Below are positions 7,826-14,995 of a stretch of 32,912 nt of DNA, in pieces. The DNA is from JAZKFT01 sp043760535 (GTDB lineage: Bacteria; Bacteroidota; Bacteroidia; Chitinophagales; Chitinophagaceae), in NCBI GenBank assembly GCA_043760535.1, contig JAYUOV010000218.1, positions 1-32,912 of the forward strand, in the 5' to 3' direction. The notes under the pieces were generated by a model that did no database searches, was not told the DNA's origin, and saw nothing but the letters and a program-made list of their open reading frames with translations. The first letter of the stretch is position 1. Every line of letters starts with the position of its first letter. Position numbers and translations under genes: made by a program.

Positions 7826-7905
7826 CCCTGAGACCTAAAACCGCCTGTTATTCGCAGTTTCAGAACTCCTAACCCTGTGAGCTGAAATCGCTTATTCTTC
7901 GCAGT
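7826..7905. repeat. two 33-bp direct repeats
   Basis: Copies at 7826-7858 and 7873-7905 match at about 26 of 33 positions, beginning CCCTG and ending TTCGCAGT, with a 47-bp period. No reading frame uses them. Confidence 0.6.
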
Positions 7906-7912
7906 AAATATA

Positions 7913-8035
7913 GCCTGATAGTAGCAGCCTCATCCGGCCTTTGGCCACCTTCTCCAGTTGGAGAAGGAAAATGGATGCCATTGCGTTTGAGAAGGAAAGC
8001 GGAAAAGGGATATGTCTTTGAACGGAGCGTCGCCA
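7913..8035 (+). repeat. dispersed repeat, copy A (interrupted)
   Basis: GCCTGATAGTAG (7913-7924) and TTGAACGGAGCGTCGCCA (8018-8035) are also found, inverted and only about 5 bp apart, at 9189-9226. In this copy they are separated by some 93 bp containing two hairpins, GGCC-TTT-GGCC (7936-7946) and CCTTCTCC-AGTT-GGAGAAGG (7948-7967). The interval 7807-8146 holds no gene; a possible plus-strand frame at 7975-8202 is composed mostly of this repeat. Confidence 0.65.
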
Positions 8036-8146
8036 ATGTCGCTCAATCAGGGCACGGCTTTCGCTGGTTTAAAAAAAAGAAAAACTTCGCATTCAAAACA
8101 GCGAGGAGTAAGGCGTTCTGTGTATATGGCGTTAACGGTACCCCAA

Positions 8147-9091
8147 TCATTTTTTTAATCCTATTTCCCTCAGTCTTTCATCTAGGTATTCACCGGCAGT
8201 AGCATCTACATAAGCTTTGGGGCTAGCATCGTTTATACAGGTTTTTAGGCATGCTAAATTCATGCTACCCTTTGGGTGCAGAAAAAAAGGAATGCTAAAG
8301 CGGCTGGTACCCCAATGCTCTTTGGGTGGATTTACCACACGGTGTGTGGTACTGCAAAGCTTATTGTTGGTAAGGCGTTGCAGCATATCGCCTACGTTTA
8401 CCACTATTTGGCCGGGCAGTGTGGTTACCCCTACCCATTGTCCTTGCTTGGTTAGTATTTGCAAGCCTTCGGCAGATGCACCCACAAGCAGCGTTATCAG
8501 GTTAATATCTTCATGCTGCTCGGCACGGATGGCACTCTTCGGCTCGTTGGTAATGGGTGGGTAATGGATGGCTCTTAAAATGGAATTACCGTTGTGTACG
8601 TATTCATCAAAATAGTGTTCATCTAATCCCAGATAAATAGAAATGGCCTGTAACAATGCTGTTCCACTTTTTTGAAAATTACTGTATGCAGCTTCCATGG
8701 TAGGCTTTAACGCTGGTATTTCTTCTACGCCTACATTGTTTGGATATTCGGCTGCTACGGGGTCGCCATCTGTAACGGTTTGGCCAAACTGGTAAAACTC
8801 TTTCAGGTCTGGAGCATCACTGCCTTTTGCATGTTCTCTTCCAAAACTGGTATAGCCACGCTGTCCTGCTAGTTCGGGTATTTCGTAACTGCGTTTTAAA
8901 TCGCCGGGCAGGCTAAAAAATGATTTTACATAATTATACAGTTCGTCTATTAGTTCTTGCGGTATGCCGTGGTTTTTTACGGCTACAAAACCTACTGTTT
9001 CGTAAGCATTGCCAAGTTCGGCCACAAATGCTTTTCTTTCTTCATCTGTACCATGGGTAAATTTTGCAAGGTCAACACTAGGAATTGCCAT
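8147..9091 (-). CDS. 2-oxoglutarate/Fe(II) oxygenase, isopenicillin N synthase family
   Basis: The frame extends to a TTG at 9118, but ATG 9089-9091 (MAIPSVDLAKF) gives the usual family start and 314 residues. An N-terminal DIOX_N region (about 1-120; GFVAVKNHGI) is followed by the oxygenase domain with the iron facial triad H193, D195 (EQHEDINLITLL) and H250 (STTHRVVNPP), and R264/S266 (SRFSIPFF) for 2-oxoglutarate. All key residues are present, so an active enzyme is likely. Members of this soluble family hydroxylate or oxidise small molecules; the substrate cannot be read from the sequence. It stands alone and is bracketed by inverted copies of a dispersed repeat. Confidence 0.9.
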   Translation of the reverse strand: MAIPSVDLAKFTHGTDEERKAFVAELGNAYETVGFVAVKNHGIPQELIDELYNYVKSFFSLPGDLKRSYEIPELAGQRGYTSFGREHAKGSDAPDLKEFYQFGQTVTDGDPVAAEYPNNVGVEEIPALKPTMEAAYSNFQKSGTALLQAISIYLGLDEHYFDEYVHNGNSILRAIHYPPITNEPKSAIRAEQHEDINLITLLVGASAEGLQILTKQGQWVGVTTLPGQIVVNVGDMLQRLTNNKLCSTTHRVVNPPKEHWGTSRFSIPFFLHPKGSMNLACLKTCINDASPKAYVDATAGEYLDERLREIGLKK

Positions 9092-9134
9092 ATCAATCGT
9101 TTTAGTTAGTAGATTCAATTTTTATCAGAGCCTG

Positions 9135-9164
9135 TAAAAGTACAAAAGACTTTTGTTTAACCAA
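9135..9164 (-). promoter_or_regulatory. possible promoter of the oxygenase gene
   Basis: TTG (9162-9164) and TACTTTTA (9135-9142, seven of eight bases of TAnnTTTG) are 19 bp apart on the minus strand, 43 bp before the ATG. The final mismatch makes this tentative. Confidence 0.35.
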
Positions 9165-9187
9165 CTTTAGAATATCCATTTAGCATC

Positions 9188-10291
9188 ATGGCGACGCTCC
9201 GTTCAAGGTCTGTACTACTATCAGGCAAAATATTCCGGCTATCCTGTATTGTAGCAATGGTAGTATCTAGCCTCTTCTGTTTTATTATTACATCCTGCAG
9301 CGGTATTAAATATCCGGTAAGTAGTTCTACTGCCGGTTATACCAACTCCGCACCCGAATATAGTAACATAAATTACTGGGCGGCACATCCTTACAAATGG
9401 GACCCATCCGACAGCCTGCCCAAACCCTACCGAAATGATCAGCATGATACTTCCGCAGATGTGTTTTTTATTTACCCCACCACTTATACTCTCAAGTGGA
9501 AAATAGCAACCGAACCAAACGGCGGCCCATTATGGAACGCTGCAATAAACGACGATAGCCTCAACGCCAAAACAGGCTACACAAGTTTACTCTATCAGGC
9601 ATCGGCATTTAACCATTACCGGGTATTTTCCCCATGGTACCGGCAGGCACATTACCAATCTTTTTTTATTGCCGATTCCATTTCAAAACCATTTTTCGAA
9701 ATGGCTTATGCCGATGTAAAATCTGCTTTTGAATATTACCTCTCACACTTTAATGATGGCCGGCCATTCATCATCGCATCGCACAGCCAGGGCACGGTAC
9801 ATGCAGCCAGGCTTATTAAAGAAATAATAGAAAATAAACCATTGGCAAAAAAAATGATAGCTGCCTATCTTATAGGTATGCCCATACGCACCGATTATTT
9901 TACTACCATACCTGCCTGCGATAATGCTGGTAAAACAGGATGTTATGTAAGCTGGCGTACGTTTAAAGAAGGGTATTTTTCGCCATACATAGCAGCAGAA
10001 ACGTTTAAAGCCGTAGTGGTAAACCCGCTTACATGGCAAATGGACGAAGAACCCGCCAGCCGTAAATTGAACAGTGGCAGCATCCTTTTTAAATTTAATA
10101 AGGTAAAAAAATACAACACCAATGCACGGGTAAGTGGCAATATTTTATGGTGCACCAAGCCCCGCTTTTTTGGCAATATTTTTCTAAAAGAAAAAAATTA
10201 CCACATTGGCGATATCAATTTCTATTGGAAAAGTATCCGCGATAATGTAAAGAAGCGGGTTGAGATTTTTATGCAAAAAGAAAGTTTATAG
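9188..10291 (+). CDS. DUF3089 family lipoprotein, alpha/beta-hydrolase fold
   Basis: A protein of 367 residues if translation starts at ATG 9188. The N-terminus carries basic residues, a hydrophobic stretch and a lipobox (FIITSC), so it is probably a lipoprotein. From about residue 90 the DUF3089 pattern follows: ADVFFIYPTTYT, ASAFNHYRVFSPWYRQ and the nucleophile elbow ASHSQGT, consistent with a serine alpha/beta-hydrolase. The first dozen codons lie inside the dispersed repeat shared with 7913-8035, so the annotated start may be wrong; ATG 9257 (MVVSSLFCFIITSC) is an alternative but lacks the basic n-region. Its end overlaps the convergent DsbA-like gene by 6 bp. The substrate is unknown. 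Confidence 0.85.
   Translation: MATLRSRSVLLSGKIFRLSCIVAMVVSSLFCFIITSCSGIKYPVSSSTAGYTNSAPEYSNINYWAAHPYKWDPSDSLPKPYRNDQHDTSADVFFIYPTTYTLKWKIATEPNGGPLWNAAINDDSLNAKTGYTSLLYQASAFNHYRVFSPWYRQAHYQSFFIADSISKPFFEMAYADVKSAFEYYLSHFNDGRPFIIASHSQGTVHAARLIKEIIENKPLAKKMIAAYLIGMPIRTDYFTTIPACDNAGKTGCYVSWRTFKEGYFSPYIAAETFKAVVVNPLTWQMDEEPASRKLNSGSILFKFNKVKKYNTNARVSGNILWCTKPRFFGNIFLKEKNYHIGDINFYWKSIRDNVKKRVEIFMQKESL
9189..9226 (-). repeat. dispersed repeat, copy B (compact)
   Basis: On the minus strand GCCTGATAGTAGTAC is followed within 5 bp by TTGAACGGAGCGTCGCCA. Both words are present at 7913-8035 in the opposite orientation, 18 and 12 bases being identical. It overlaps the first codons of the DUF3089 gene. 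Confidence 0.7.
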
Positions 10292-10942
10292 TTGCTCCTT
10301 AGTAGTTTCCAAAACTTTGTTAAGCCTTTCTTCCAAATCTTCGAAAGTAGTAAAACCTTTGGCCAATAAAAAAAACTGGGTTTCGCCGGTTTGTATCAGT
10401 ACCTGCGGATAGCCGGTTACCTCTAGCTGTTTGCACAAAGCAAATTCGTAGTAGGCTTTCTCTTTGTATGCTTCACTTTTAAGCTTGGCATAAAATGTTT
10501 CGGGCTGGATGCTATATTTTTCTAACAGGTGCCGGTATGCTTCGTCGTCGCATAAATCGCGGCCTTCGTAGTGTAAGGCATATTGCAGATCGGCGGCAAA
10601 TTCCACTTGCCTTTCTTCGTAAAATTCTTTAAAAATACATAAGGCTATGGCAGGTTTTTCGCTGTTGGGAAACCAGTCGCTCAGCTCCGGGTTTTTAATA
10701 TGCCACAGGTAATCTTCGCCAAATTGGATGCCTGTAAGCTCCTCTACGGTTTTGTAAGCGTTTAAAATATATCCGGCTGTAAGGCCAATGGGCTTTGGGT
10801 CTTCGCTAATTACCATGCCGCCGCTCAGCACTTCAAAAGGCAGGCGGTTTTTATAAGCCCCATAAAGTTTTTTTATAACCGGGCTAAAGCCATAGCACCA
10901 GCCGCAGTAAGCATCGTAGCAATAATAAATAGTCGGGGTCAT
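10286..10942 (-). CDS. DsbA family thioredoxin-fold protein
   Basis: A protein of 218 residues from ATG 10940-10942. It starts directly with a thioredoxin-fold strand and the CxxC motif, YYCYDAYCGWCYGFSP (C13 and C16), with no signal peptide, and ends with the cis-proline region (VTGYPQVLI). A helical insertion separates the two, as in DsbA and FrnE-like proteins. It resembles the cytoplasmic DsbA/FrnE-like group, which act as thiol oxidoreductases or isomerases. Length and catalytic residues are normal. It converges on the DUF3089 gene with a 6-bp overlap. Confidence 0.88.
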   Translation of the reverse strand: MTPTIYYCYDAYCGWCYGFSPVIKKLYGAYKNRLPFEVLSGGMVISEDPKPIGLTAGYILNAYKTVEELTGIQFGEDYLWHIKNPELSDWFPNSEKPAIALCIFKEFYEERQVEFAADLQYALHYEGRDLCDDEAYRHLLEKYSIQPETFYAKLKSEAYKEKAYYEFALCKQLEVTGYPQVLIQTGETQFFLLAKGFTTFEDLEERLNKVLETTKEQL

Positions 10943-11238
10943 GGGGCGAAGGTAAATGAATCGTTTGTTTGGATGGTTTCGGGAGGCTTAAAATAGCTGT
11001 CCGTGTTTAGCCATTATCTTTTAAAACTATAAAATGGTACGTACTTTTAGTAAATAATACCATAGCCTTTCTTAAAAATTTTCATTTTCATTTACTCGCT
11101 TTCTATATTCACCTCATGTCTTTATCTATCATTGAATATGGGCTTAAAAAAACTTAGAGACTTTATGCTTTATTGAACTCGGTAAACTACGATATAAGAT
11201 GTTCATTATTATCTGTTTCATTTTCCATTGATGTGCAT
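10943..11238. other. AT-rich intergenic DNA
   Basis: This 296-bp stretch has no convincing reading frame, RNA gene or repeat. It marks the left edge of a patch (about 10990-13130) that is visibly more AT-rich than its surroundings and contains genes without clear homologues. Confidence 0.4.
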
Positions 11239-11943
11239 TTAATTGCCATTCATTATAAAGTCCATCATTTCTTTTTCTGAATAGCTTTCCATAATACCAT
11301 TTATTTCTGCCTGATTATATTTTACGATTGGGTATTGAGGCAGTCTTATTGGCCTTTGATTGATAGCTTTTTCTTTGTTCTTTAAATAACAAACCGATGA
11401 TGAATAGCCAAATTCAGATTCACTTTTAATTATTGATTCGTTTATTATTTTGCCATCTATTAAGAGTAATTGTGGTACCCTAACCATTGGGAGAAGTTGC
11501 GGAAACTCATTTTCGGCAACCCAATACCTTGCATTAAAGTAATATTCTGCGTGTATTTCTGTTTTAAGTCTATTCCAGTAACTTTTACTCAATTTTAAAA
11601 TAAGCGACGTCTCGTCAGTAGCTAAGTTCAATTTGGTTTGTACCATATCCCATTTTTGGTTTTTCCAAATTTTTTTTTCGCTGGTGGAAATGTAATAAAA
11701 ACAACTATCCACTAATTGATAAATAATTTGGTCAATAAACTTAGAAATAGGTTTAGAAAATTGCCAGTATATTGTTTTTGGAGAAATTGTAATCACTAAA
11801 AAATTTTTTGAACCTTTACCCACTTCGTATGTAAGGGAACTATCTGAAATTTCAAAATTTAAGATAGTGTGTTCTTCCACTATCTGGCACTTCCCATTGT
11901 AAAATGAAATAGTGAGTGTTAAATATAGAATGATAGACTTCAT
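11239..11943 (-). CDS. secreted protein of unknown function
   Basis: A protein of 234 residues from ATG 11941-11943. The N-terminus MKSIILYLTLTISFYNGKCQ is a signal peptide with cleavage probably near KCQ-IVE. The mature part is rich in beta-forming and aromatic residues, for example KTIYWQFSKPISKF and SYWNRLKTEIHAEYYF, and ends EKEMMDFIMNGN. I recognise no domain. It lies 9 bp after the stop of the frameshifted lipoprotein gene on the same strand, so the two form an operon-like pair within an AT-rich patch, suggesting joint acquisition. Confidence 0.65.
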   Translation of the reverse strand: MKSIILYLTLTISFYNGKCQIVEEHTILNFEISDSSLTYEVGKGSKNFLVITISPKTIYWQFSKPISKFIDQIIYQLVDSCFYYISTSEKKIWKNQKWDMVQTKLNLATDETSLILKLSKSYWNRLKTEIHAEYYFNARYWVAENEFPQLLPMVRVPQLLLIDGKIINESIIKSESEFGYSSSVCYLKNKEKAINQRPIRLPQYPIVKYNQAEINGIMESYSEKEMMDFIMNGN

Positions 11944-11952
11944 ATTTTTTTT

Positions 11953-12791
11953 CTAGTTTGCGTAGGCTGCGGAGGCTGCTATTGAGTTCCAGATACCATA
12001 TTGACTACAAATTGCTTCTCTGCTTGCTTTACATTCGGGATCAGCAATACATCCGTGGTCTGTAGCTCCAAGACATTGTTGATAAGCACTTGCATAACCT
12101 GCAGCATCTGCCAATACAACTGAAACACGGTAACCGTAATCAGTGTTACCACTGATTAATCCCTTTTGATTTATCAATTTTAATAACGAATTATGAAATG
12201 GGTTAGACTGGTTTATGAATGCATCATGCCAAAATTCATTACTAGATTTTGTAATTGAAATAATTGTTATTGCTAAAATTTTGTCCACTTTATCAAGTTC
12301 ATTTGAATTTTCAACCTCGGTCATCATTGCTCCCAAGGTTTTTGATGCAACTGGACTCTCATTTTCCGAGATGATTTTCGAAATTAAGCTCAAGTATTTA
12401 GTTGTCTTTGGGATTATTTTCAAACTAAAAATGTCTATTTCTCTTTGTCCAATCCTGTAATTTTCCTCGTAAGAGAGAAATTCTGCCAAACCCAACCCTG
12501 TGTTAGTTGTTTGAGCAAGTTTTGTAAAACAGATTTTTTTCAGTTCTCTCATTGCGAGGTTTTCAAAGTCCTTTATTTTAGAAATTTCAATCATCATATT
12601 GTTGTGCACTAGTCCAGCAAGTTTCGCTTTTTCCAAAGCAGGCACATACCAAGAATCCTCTTTTGTTTGTGTGTTTTTGTTATTTTTTCTTCATTTTTAG
12701 AAAAAGATGAACGACTTTGGTCGTTCTTGCCCTCTTTTTTACAGGAAAAGAGTAAAATTCCAATATATAAAATAATGGAAATTAATTTCAT
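11953..12791 (-). pseudogene. lipoprotein gene of unknown function with a -1 frameshift
   Basis: The frame from ATG 12789-12791 encodes a lipoprotein signal (MKLISIILYIGILLFSC) and a charged linker, then ends after 60 codons at 12609. A second frame, open from about 12690 to 11953, continues with DSWYVPALEKAKLAGLVHNN and a 200-residue helical domain ending with a Cys-containing segment (YQQCLGATDHGCIADPEC) and ASAAYAN. Adding one A in the AAAA run at 12661-12664 (plus-strand TTTT) joins both frames into about 279 residues without a stop. The second frame alone would begin at GTG 12645 or at internal ATG codons and would lack export signals. A true single-base loss or a sequencing error explains this best; I see no slippery heptamer for programmed shifting. 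Confidence 0.6.
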
Positions 12792-12895
12792 AAAATTGAT
12801 TTGAATGGTTGAAAAATCTTATATAATGACCATAAATTTTGATACATGGCAAAATTGCTCTAATATTTTTTCTCAAATAAGTTCCTTTTTAACAA

Positions 12896-13126
12896 GTGAA
12901 ATATTTGAGGGACAACGATGGTATTATTCAATTTGGTTCGAGGATGAAACAAATCCGCAAAGCCAAAAATATTTCACAGGAACAACTTGCATGGAAAAGC
13001 GGACTGGAGTTTAGCCAGATAAGCAGAATTGAAAGGGGGATTATCAATACAAGTCTTAGCCACATACTTACAATTGCAAAAAATTTAGGTGTTGAACCTT
13101 CTGAATTTTTTAAGCCATTAGAATGA
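12896..13126 (+). CDS. XRE-family DNA-binding regulator
   Basis: A 76-residue protein with a GTG start at 12896. Residues about 14-72 form a Cro/C1-type helix-turn-helix: FGSRMKQIRKAKNISQEQLA, then SGLEFSQISRIERGIINTS and ILTIAKNLGVEPSEFF. It is a single-domain DNA-binding protein of the length usual for small XRE regulators. A shorter start at the TTG a few codons on (LRDND) is possible, since no ATG precedes the domain. It is divergent from the frameshifted lipoprotein gene across about 100 bp, so it may regulate that gene or itself. It shares the AT-rich composition of that patch. Confidence 0.85.
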   Translation: MKYLRDNDGIIQFGSRMKQIRKAKNISQEQLAWKSGLEFSQISRIERGIINTSLSHILTIAKNLGVEPSEFFKPLE

Positions 13127-13138
13127 TATTTGTAATCT

Positions 13139-13645
13139 ATGCAAAACATTATTTTTCACACCCATCGCCTCTACTTACGGCAGATGACCCCTGCTGATGC
13201 AGCACATGCCTTTGAACTGAATAGCGATCCTGAAGTAATTCGCTTTACCGGCGACGATCCTTTTGAGAATATAGAAGCGGCCAGCACATTTCTTAGCAAT
13301 TATAAGGACTACGAAAAACATGGCGTAGGCCGCTGGGCAGTTATCCGAAAAGAAGATGGTGCATGGCTGGGCTGGTGTGGCCTAAAATACCAGCCGGTAA
13401 ACAATGAAGTGGACTTGGGTTTTCGCCTTAACCAACGCTTTTGGGGGAAAGGTTATGCTACAGAAGCTGCTAAAGCCTGTGTGGCATACGGCTTCGAAAA
13501 GTTCAATTATCCTTTTATAATCGGTAATGTAATGCAGGAAAACAAAGCATCTATTAAAGTGCTGGAAAACTGCGGCCTGCAATTAATTGAAACTAAAAGT
13601 TTTGATGGTGAAGAAGGATTGTATTACAGAATAGATAAGCCATAA
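13139..13645 (+). CDS. GNAT family N-acetyltransferase, RimJ/RimL-like
   Basis: A protein of 168 residues from ATG 13139. It follows the RimJ/RimL-type GNAT layout: HTHRLYLRQMTPADA, the RWAVIRKEDGAWLGWCGL strand pair, then the acetyl-CoA loop LNQRFWGKGYATEAAKACV (the R-x-x-G-x-G/A motif) and ENKASIKVLENCGLQLIE. It transfers an acetyl group from acetyl-CoA to an amine, often a protein N-terminus or small molecule; the acceptor is unknown. Length and motifs are complete. It follows the XRE gene by 12 bp on the same strand but has a base composition closer to the surrounding chromosome. Confidence 0.92.
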   Translation: MQNIIFHTHRLYLRQMTPADAAHAFELNSDPEVIRFTGDDPFENIEAASTFLSNYKDYEKHGVGRWAVIRKEDGAWLGWCGLKYQPVNNEVDLGFRLNQRFWGKGYATEAAKACVAYGFEKFNYPFIIGNVMQENKASIKVLENCGLQLIETKSFDGEEGLYYRIDKP

Positions 13646-13687
13646 ACCCTGCAACTTCATTTGGTTGCAATTGGTATTTCCAGTGTT

Positions 13688-14077
13688 TTATAAGCCTTCA
13701 ACTATTTTTCTTTGAACCGCTTTAAACTCCTCTGTTGATAGTTTTAGTTTTTCTTTAGTGGGCAGCATGTCCTCTGTATGTGTAATGGGTATCAGGTGTA
13801 TATGGGCATGTGGCACTTCTAGGCCAACGGTTACAATGCATACCCGGTTACAATCAAAGGCTTTTTCTATGGCATGGGCAATAGGTTTGCAAAATACCAG
13901 AAGCTCTGCAAGGTATTCGTCTGGCACATCAAAAATTTTATCTGTTTCTATCTTAGGCACCACTAAAACATGCCCGTATTGCAATGGAAAAATATCCAAG
14001 AAAGCAAAGAATTTTTCATTCTCAGCTATTTTGTAACAAGGTATTTCTCCGGCTATTATTTTAGAGAAAAGCGTCAT
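13688..14077 (-). CDS. HIT family nucleotide-binding hydrolase
   Basis: A protein of 129 residues from ATG 14075-14077. It begins MTLFSKIIAGEIPCYKIAEN, contains FLDIFPLQYGHVLVVPK, and has the histidine triad H90-A-H92-I-H94 (PHAHIHLIPI) that forms the active site. HIT proteins of this Hint/HinT-like type hydrolyse nucleoside phosphoramidates or adenylated small molecules in the cytoplasm. Size and motifs are standard. It converges on the GNAT gene; a small stem (TGCAAC/GTTGCA, 13650-13669) lies between them. Confidence 0.93.
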   Translation of the reverse strand: MTLFSKIIAGEIPCYKIAENEKFFAFLDIFPLQYGHVLVVPKIETDKIFDVPDEYLAELLVFCKPIAHAIEKAFDCNRVCIVTVGLEVPHAHIHLIPITHTEDMLPTKEKLKLSTEEFKAVQRKIVEGL

Positions 14078-14102
14078 TGATGCAAGTATTTAGTATTAAG
14101 AA

Positions 14103-14218
14103 TTTAGTACAAAGACAAAACCTTAGGGGCTTGTAAAAAGGAAAAAGACTCAACACAAAAGAGTATTGAGTTTCAAGATGCATCAATACAAAAAATTGAA
14201 TTCTGTCTTTGTACTAAA
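14103..14218. repeat. intergenic inverted repeat, 15-bp perfect arms
   Basis: TTTAGTACAAAGACA (14103-14117) and TGTCTTTGTACTAAA (14204-14218) are exact inverted copies 86 bp apart. A second, inner pair, ACTCAA (14148-14153) and TTGAGT (14166-14171), nests between them. The segment has no reading frame and fills most of the HIT-greA gap, like a small hairpin element. Confidence 0.6.
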
Positions 14219-14237
14219 AACCATCACCTCAAAGTCT

Positions 14238-14708
14238 CTATATACTTATCTCCAGTATTTTAAATTTTATAATTCCATTGGGCGCCTGCACTTCGGCAAT
14301 ATCGCCTACTACTTTGCCTAGCAAACCTTTGCCAATTGGAGATGTAATGGATATTTTCCCCGCCTTTAGATCTGCTTCCTGTTCGCCTACCAATTTATAC
14401 TCCATGGTTTTTTTGGTAGCAAGATTGGTAATTTTTACCTTGGTAAGTATGTTTACTTTACTGGTATCAATATCGTCTGTCTCCACTATTCTTGTAATGG
14501 CCAGCATCCCTTCAAAAGATTTTATTTTAGCTTCCAGTATGCCTTGGTGTTCTTTAGCGGCATCATATTCTGCATTTTCTTTCAGGTCTCCTTTTTCTCT
14601 TGCCTCTGCTATTGCATGGCTAGCAGCAGGCCTGTCCACAGCTTTCATGTGCTGTAGCTCTTCTTTCATTTTTTCAAGGGTTTCTCTTGTTACATAATTC
14701 ACGGTCAT
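14238..14708 (-). CDS. greA: transcription elongation factor GreA
   Basis: A protein of 156 residues, standard for GreA. The N-terminal coiled-coil (about residues 4-75) carries the acidic tip residues in AREKGDLKENAEYDAAKEHQG, which enter the RNA polymerase secondary channel to stimulate cleavage of backtracked transcripts. The C-terminal FKBP-like domain includes VGEQEADLKAGKISITSPIG and KGLLGKVVGD. The start at ATG 14706-14708 is fixed by an exceptionally strong Shine-Dalgarno sequence. A perfect 18-bp terminator hairpin upstream isolates it from the FAS1 gene, so it is probably transcribed alone. Confidence 0.97.
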   Translation of the reverse strand: MTVNYVTRETLEKMKEELQHMKAVDRPAASHAIAEAREKGDLKENAEYDAAKEHQGILEAKIKSFEGMLAITRIVETDDIDTSKVNILTKVKITNLATKKTMEYKLVGEQEADLKAGKISITSPIGKGLLGKVVGDIAEVQAPNGIIKFKILEISI

Positions 14709-14713
14709 TTTAC

Positions 14714-14722
14714 ACCTCCTTT
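14714..14722 (-). promoter_or_regulatory. strong Shine-Dalgarno sequence before greA
   Basis: AAAGGAGGT sits with its GGAGG core 6 bases before the ATG. It is complementary to the 16S rRNA 3' end over at least eight bases. Genes around it lack such sequences, as is usual for Bacteroidota, so this site is exceptional in the window. Confidence 0.8.
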
Positions 14723-14793
14723 AGATTTTCTCTATAAAAAAAATAACCCACAGAAAAGCATGGCAAACAAGACTGATGGGGCTATATTAAAAA

Positions 14794-14833
14794 AATAACA
14801 ACGCTTTCATCGGATGATGAAAGCGTTGTTATT
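14794..14833 (-). terminator. perfect 18-bp hairpin terminator
   Basis: AATAACAACGCTTTCATC (14794-14811) pairs exactly with GATGAAAGCGTTGTTATT (14816-14833) around a GGAT loop. On the minus strand it is followed by a run of seven T, so it should end the transcript of the FAS1 gene before greA. Confidence 0.88.
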
Positions 14834-14995
14834 ATTTCAAAGGTAGTAGGCTTTATTCTTTTTACCAACCTTTTTTTAATGCATTTGTGAGCCTTTAAAA
14901 AAATAGCATTGTAGAAGTAAAACTTAGTATTCTATGTAAAAGTTTTGCAGCTTGGTGTATGTATGGCACATTCTTCTATCAATCTTGTTTTTTTA

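Noticed and set aside
7975..8202. Plus-strand frame of 75 codons
   Set aside because: Made largely of repeat copy A and running into the end of the oxygenase gene on the other strand.
12655..12695. Programmed -1 frameshift in the lipoprotein gene
   Set aside because: No X-XXY-YYZ slippery heptamer in the right phase; a lost A in a homopolymer run is simpler.
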